Positions 4,947 to 7,686 of a stretch of 7,686 bases of DNA are shown here, one piece after another; position 1 is the stretch's first letter; every line of letters begins with the position of its first letter. The stretch lies in assembly GCA_019911985.1 (NCBI GenBank), contig JAIOJO010000573.1, forward strand, positions 1-7,686. The letters are read 5' to 3'. The position numbers were made by a program, and so were the translations under genes. The notes under the pieces were generated by a model. That model searched no databases, was not told where the DNA came from, and was given only the letters and a program-made list of their open reading frames with translations. Source of the stretch: Sulfuricellaceae bacterium. GTDB taxonomy: Bacteria > Pseudomonadota > Gammaproteobacteria > Burkholderiales > UBA9220.

Positions 4947-7686
4947 TTAGAAGCGATACAGCAACTGCACCGCCAGGATAGGCGCATGGGTCGCGGACGA
5001 AGCCTTGTCGGCATGGAGGTTCTCGGCGATGCCCTCCACCGATACGCGCTTGTTGCTGCTCTCCCAATAGCTGCGCAGGCCCAGGTTCCAGCCGGCGTTG
5101 AGCAACTGGGTATTGGCCTCGTCGGTATAGCGCCGACTGCGGTAGGTGAGCGACGGCCCGAGCTGCCAGCGCGCCGCGGGCAGCCAGTTGGCGCCGATAT
5201 TCAGCAAGTGGCGCGGCAGCCAAGGGACGTCGTTGCCCTGGAAAGCACTGTCGGTGTTGTGGCCGCGGTTGTACATATAGCGCAGCGAACCGGACAGCCG
5301 GGGATTCAGCACGCGGTTCACGGCGAAACTGGCGGTATCGACGGTCGCCGCCGAAAACTCCGGCGTGGCTTCCCAGAAATCCAGCGCCTGGGTCGAGAGG
5401 CGATTGCGGTTGCGCAGGCGCTCCAGGTCTTCCAGGCTGAAGTCGGCCACCAGCGTCCCTTTCGGATCGGGCAGGTTATGCACGTCCTTGTGGTCGAGGA
5501 AGCCTTGGACGAAAGTCCGGGCGCTCGCCTCCCACTCGTATTGGATGCGGAAACGCTTGAGTTGGCCACCCAAGGCCACCAGGCGGTCGTCCAAGGGCAC
5601 GCCGGCGGTATCCACCGCCTCCAAGGTATTCACCCCGGCCGGACGGCGCCATTTCTGCGCCGCCACGCGCAAGGTTTGGCCGGCAACCGGGTTCCAGGCC
5701 AATCCTAGCCTCGGGTTCCATTCGTCGATGTCATGGTCGTCGCGCGTCACGACCGAGCCGGGGTTGGTCAAGATACCGATGCCGGTATCGAGATAATCGC
5801 GGCTCTCGAAGCGTTTACTCAGCCGCAGATAGGACAAATCGCCCTGGAGCAGCAGGGAGTCGGTCGGCTTGTAGCGGTTGGAGACGTAGGCCTCGCGCGA
5901 TTCGTGCCGGGTGTCGCGGCGCAGGGCGGTGCGGAACGTGCCGAAGCTGTTTTCGTTGTAATACGGCTTGTCCTGGTAGCCGTATTCCAGCCCCCAGTTC
6001 AACTGGTAGGCCGGCGTCACGTCGAAGGTATGGCGCAATTGCCAATCGTGCTGGTCGGTCTTGGTATTGTAGGAATTGATCTTTCCTGTCGTGCCGATAT
6101 TGCCGCCGAAAATCGTATTGATCGTATTAACGAAATTCGCGTCGGACACGCCGCCGTCGAGTTGAATATTATCCTCGCCCTGCCCCACCTTAAACCAGGC
6201 TTGCGAGGTGGGCGAAAATTTGTAATTCGCGCCGACGTCGAGGCGGCGGCTGTCGTAGCGTAGCGAGTCGTCCGGCAGGCTGGCGGACGGGTTGTTGATG
6301 TGGCTGTCGATCAAGGCCGTGTTGTTGAACAGGAACAAGCCCAGTTCGTGGCTGGGCTTCGCCCCCAGGCCGACGGCCAGGTTGTCGCCAGTGGCGCCCA
6401 GCGCCGTTTCGGCCGGGCTGGCGCGGAAGCGGTCGGCGCTCAGGTAATAGGCGAAGGGCAGCGCGCTGACGCTGTAGCCGTTGAGCACCGCCGACGCATT
6501 GTTCTCGTGCAAATCCTGATCCACCAGCCGCCCGCCGACCGTGGCGTAATGGCCGGGGCTGGCGACCAGGGAATTGAAGCGGTTGGAGGCGCCGAACACG
6601 GTCGGGTCGGCGAGGAAACCCTTGAACAGCTCGGAGTTCTTGTTGAAGCTACCGCTGTAACGGTCGGCGAGGAACAAATGGCTGCCGGCCCAGTAGGGCG
6701 TGGCGGCATTGTAGGCGTAGGCCTGCGCCCATTCCTCCAGGCCGAACTGGGCCAGCGAGGCGCCGACGTTGGCGTTACCCTTTTGGTTGTTGAGCAACTG
6801 GTTCAGCGACTTCAGGTAGGGCATCAGTTCCGAGGCGCGGCGGGCGGAGTCCACGGCTTGCCCGAGTTCCATGCGGTCGGCGGCGACCAGGCTCAGCATC
6901 ATGTGCGGCAGCGGGTCCTTGGGGTCGAATTCGGCGGCGCGGCGGAACATTTCCTCGGCCCGCACGTGGTTGCCCAGTTGGTAGTAGGCCACCCCGGTAT
7001 ACAAGGCGCCCCGCGCATAGCGCGGCTCCAGCACCCCCGCCTTGAGGAAGGATTCCAGCGCGGCATCGGGATTGCCGCGCTTCAATTGCAGGATGCCGAG
7101 ACCGGTCAGCGCGACGTAGTCGTCGGGCTGCTGCGCCAGCGCTTCCTTGAACTCCTTCTCGGCGGCGTCGAACTCGTTGGCAAAGGATTCCAGCGTCGCC
7201 AATTCGCCCCGGTAGCCCGCTCCGGCGGGGTTGAGGGCTATCGCCCGGCCCAAGTCCTTGCGTCCTTGCCTGACGTCCTCACGCTCGGACTGGATGCGGC
7301 CGACGCCGAACCAGGCTTCGGCGTTCTTCGGCTCGCTCGCCAAGACCCGGTCGAACGCCGCGCGCGCCTTCACCGCGTCGCCGTTGAAGCGGGCCAGGTC
7401 GCCTTCCGCCAAAATCAATTCCACGTCTTGCGGATGCTGGGCGCGGGCCGCCGCGAGAACCTGCCCGGCCATTCCAGCCTGGTCGTCGATTATGTAGGCG
7501 CGGGCCAGCAAGGCCGCCGCCGAGGGCGTGGCGGCGTGGGGTTTGAGCAACGCGATGGCGTCCGGCACCCGTCCGAGGAAGAGATACATATCGGCCAGCA
7601 GCACCGCCGCCGAGACATCGCCTTGCTTGGCGCGGGGTTCGAGGATGCCGAGCGCGTCGCCGTAGCGGCCGGCTTCGATCGCGTCG
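4947..7686 (-). CDS. TPR protein with C-terminal outer-membrane beta-barrel (5' end missing)
   Basis: The frame is open from the right edge to a TAA at 4949-4947, giving 912 visible codons. No convincing start is visible; a GTG at 7604 lies within a continuous repeat and is not the start. The first 290 or so visible residues are tandem TPR/Sel1-like helical repeats (for example AEAWFGVGRIQSEREDVRQG and DYVALTGLGILQLKRGNPD). A linker with HLFLADRYSGSFNKNSELFKGF (about nt 6720-6490) follows. The last 520 or so residues are rich in alternating polar/aromatic strands (LRHTFDVTPAYQLNWGLEYG, DSLLLQGDLSYLRLSKRF, LSGSLRYMYNRGHNTD) and end in LLYRF, a terminal-Phe outer-membrane signature. The protein is therefore probably an outer-membrane barrel with periplasmic TPRs. 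No TonB plug is seen in the visible part. TPR-plus-barrel layouts also occur in exopolysaccharide export porins (PgaA, BcsC), but this barrel looks larger and resembles TonB-receptor-type barrels. It is followed after 3 nt by the cyclase gene. Confidence 0.8.
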   Translation of the reverse strand, partial: DAIEAGRYGDALGILEPRAKQGDVSAAVLLADMYLFLGRVPDAIALLKPHAATPSAAALLARAYIIDDQAGMAGQVLAAARAQHPQDVELILAEGDLARFNGDAVKARAAFDRVLASEPKNAEAWFGVGRIQSEREDVRQGRKDLGRAIALNPAGAGYRGELATLESFANEFDAAEKEFKEALAQQPDDYVALTGLGILQLKRGNPDAALESFLKAGVLEPRYARGALYTGVAYYQLGNHVRAEEMFRRAAEFDPKDPLPHMMLSLVAADRMELGQAVDSARRASELMPYLKSLNQLLNNQKGNANVGASLAQFGLEEWAQAYAYNAATPYWAGSHLFLADRYSGSFNKNSELFKGFLADPTVFGASNRFNSLVASPGHYATVGGRLVDQDLHENNASAVLNGYSVSALPFAYYLSADRFRASPAETALGATGDNLAVGLGAKPSHELGLFLFNNTALIDSHINNPSASLPDDSLRYDSRRLDVGANYKFSPTSQAWFKVGQGEDNIQLDGGVSDANFVNTINTIFGGNIGTTGKINSYNTKTDQHDWQLRHTFDVTPAYQLNWGLEYGYQDKPYYNENSFGTFRTALRRDTRHESREAYVSNRYKPTDSLLLQGDLSYLRLSKRFESRDYLDTGIGILTNPGSVVTRDDHDIDEWNPRLGLAWNPVAGQTLRVAAQKWRRPAGVNTLEAVDTAGVPLDDRLVALGGQLKRFRIQYEWEASARTFVQGFLDHKDVHNLPDPKGTLVADFSLEDLERLRNRNRLSTQALDFWEATPEFSAATVDTASFAVNRVLNPRLSGSLRYMYNRGHNTDSAFQGNDVPWLPRHLLNIGANWLPAARWQLGPSLTYRSRRYTDEANTQLLNAGWNLGLRSYWESSNKRVSVEGIAENLHADKASSATHAPILAVQLLYRF

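Noticed and set aside
7602..7604. GTG at 7604 as the start of the TPR-barrel gene
   Set aside because: The frame stays open upstream to the window edge and continues the same TPR/Sel1-like repeat pattern (EAGRYGDALGILEPRAKQGD), so the real start lies outside the window.

Overview
The window is GC-rich DNA, densely coded on both strands, from what is most likely a gammaproteobacterium. The clearest lineage clue is the YecA-type protein (UPF0149 domain plus C-terminal SEC-C zinc finger). The CHASE2 adenylate cyclase beside a TPR/outer-membrane-barrel gene also fits an environmental gammaproteobacterium, possibly of methanotroph type, but the genus is not determined by the sequence.

Layout, left to right. 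The 5' part of an unrecognised membrane protein gene runs off the left edge on the minus strand (1-249). A short divergent intergenic region follows, then a plus-strand pair with a 3-nt gap: a YecA-family protein (352-1050) and a small DUF4870/Tic20-like membrane protein (1054-1455). These converge on a minus-strand block with only 14 nt between stops. Read in its transcription direction, that block holds three genes. The first is a TPR protein with a C-terminal outer-membrane beta-barrel, truncated at the right edge (7686-4947). The second is a CHASE2-domain class III adenylate cyclase (4943-2931). The third is a secreted protein with two tandem lipocalin/META-like domains (2603-1470).

The most distinctive object is a 266-bp non-coding element at 2623-2888, between the cyclase and the secreted-protein gene. 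It has 30-bp terminal inverted repeats (28/30 match) and is flanked by TTA on both sides, as expected of a 3-bp target duplication. It contains nested internal palindromes and carries no transposase. It looks like a MITE of a transposase family that duplicates TNA, such as parts of the IS5 family. Its inner edge is 19 bp from the start codon of the secreted-protein gene, so it has probably split a former three-gene transcription unit or now supplies that gene's 5' region.

The barrel and cyclase genes are separated by 3 nt and are probably translationally coupled. A plausible reading is an envelope-sensing unit: an outer-membrane/periplasmic TPR-barrel protein, a CHASE2 periplasmic sensor with cytoplasmic cyclase output, and possibly the secreted protein. 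No complete unknown system is visible, and the 5' end of the right-hand operon lies outside the window.
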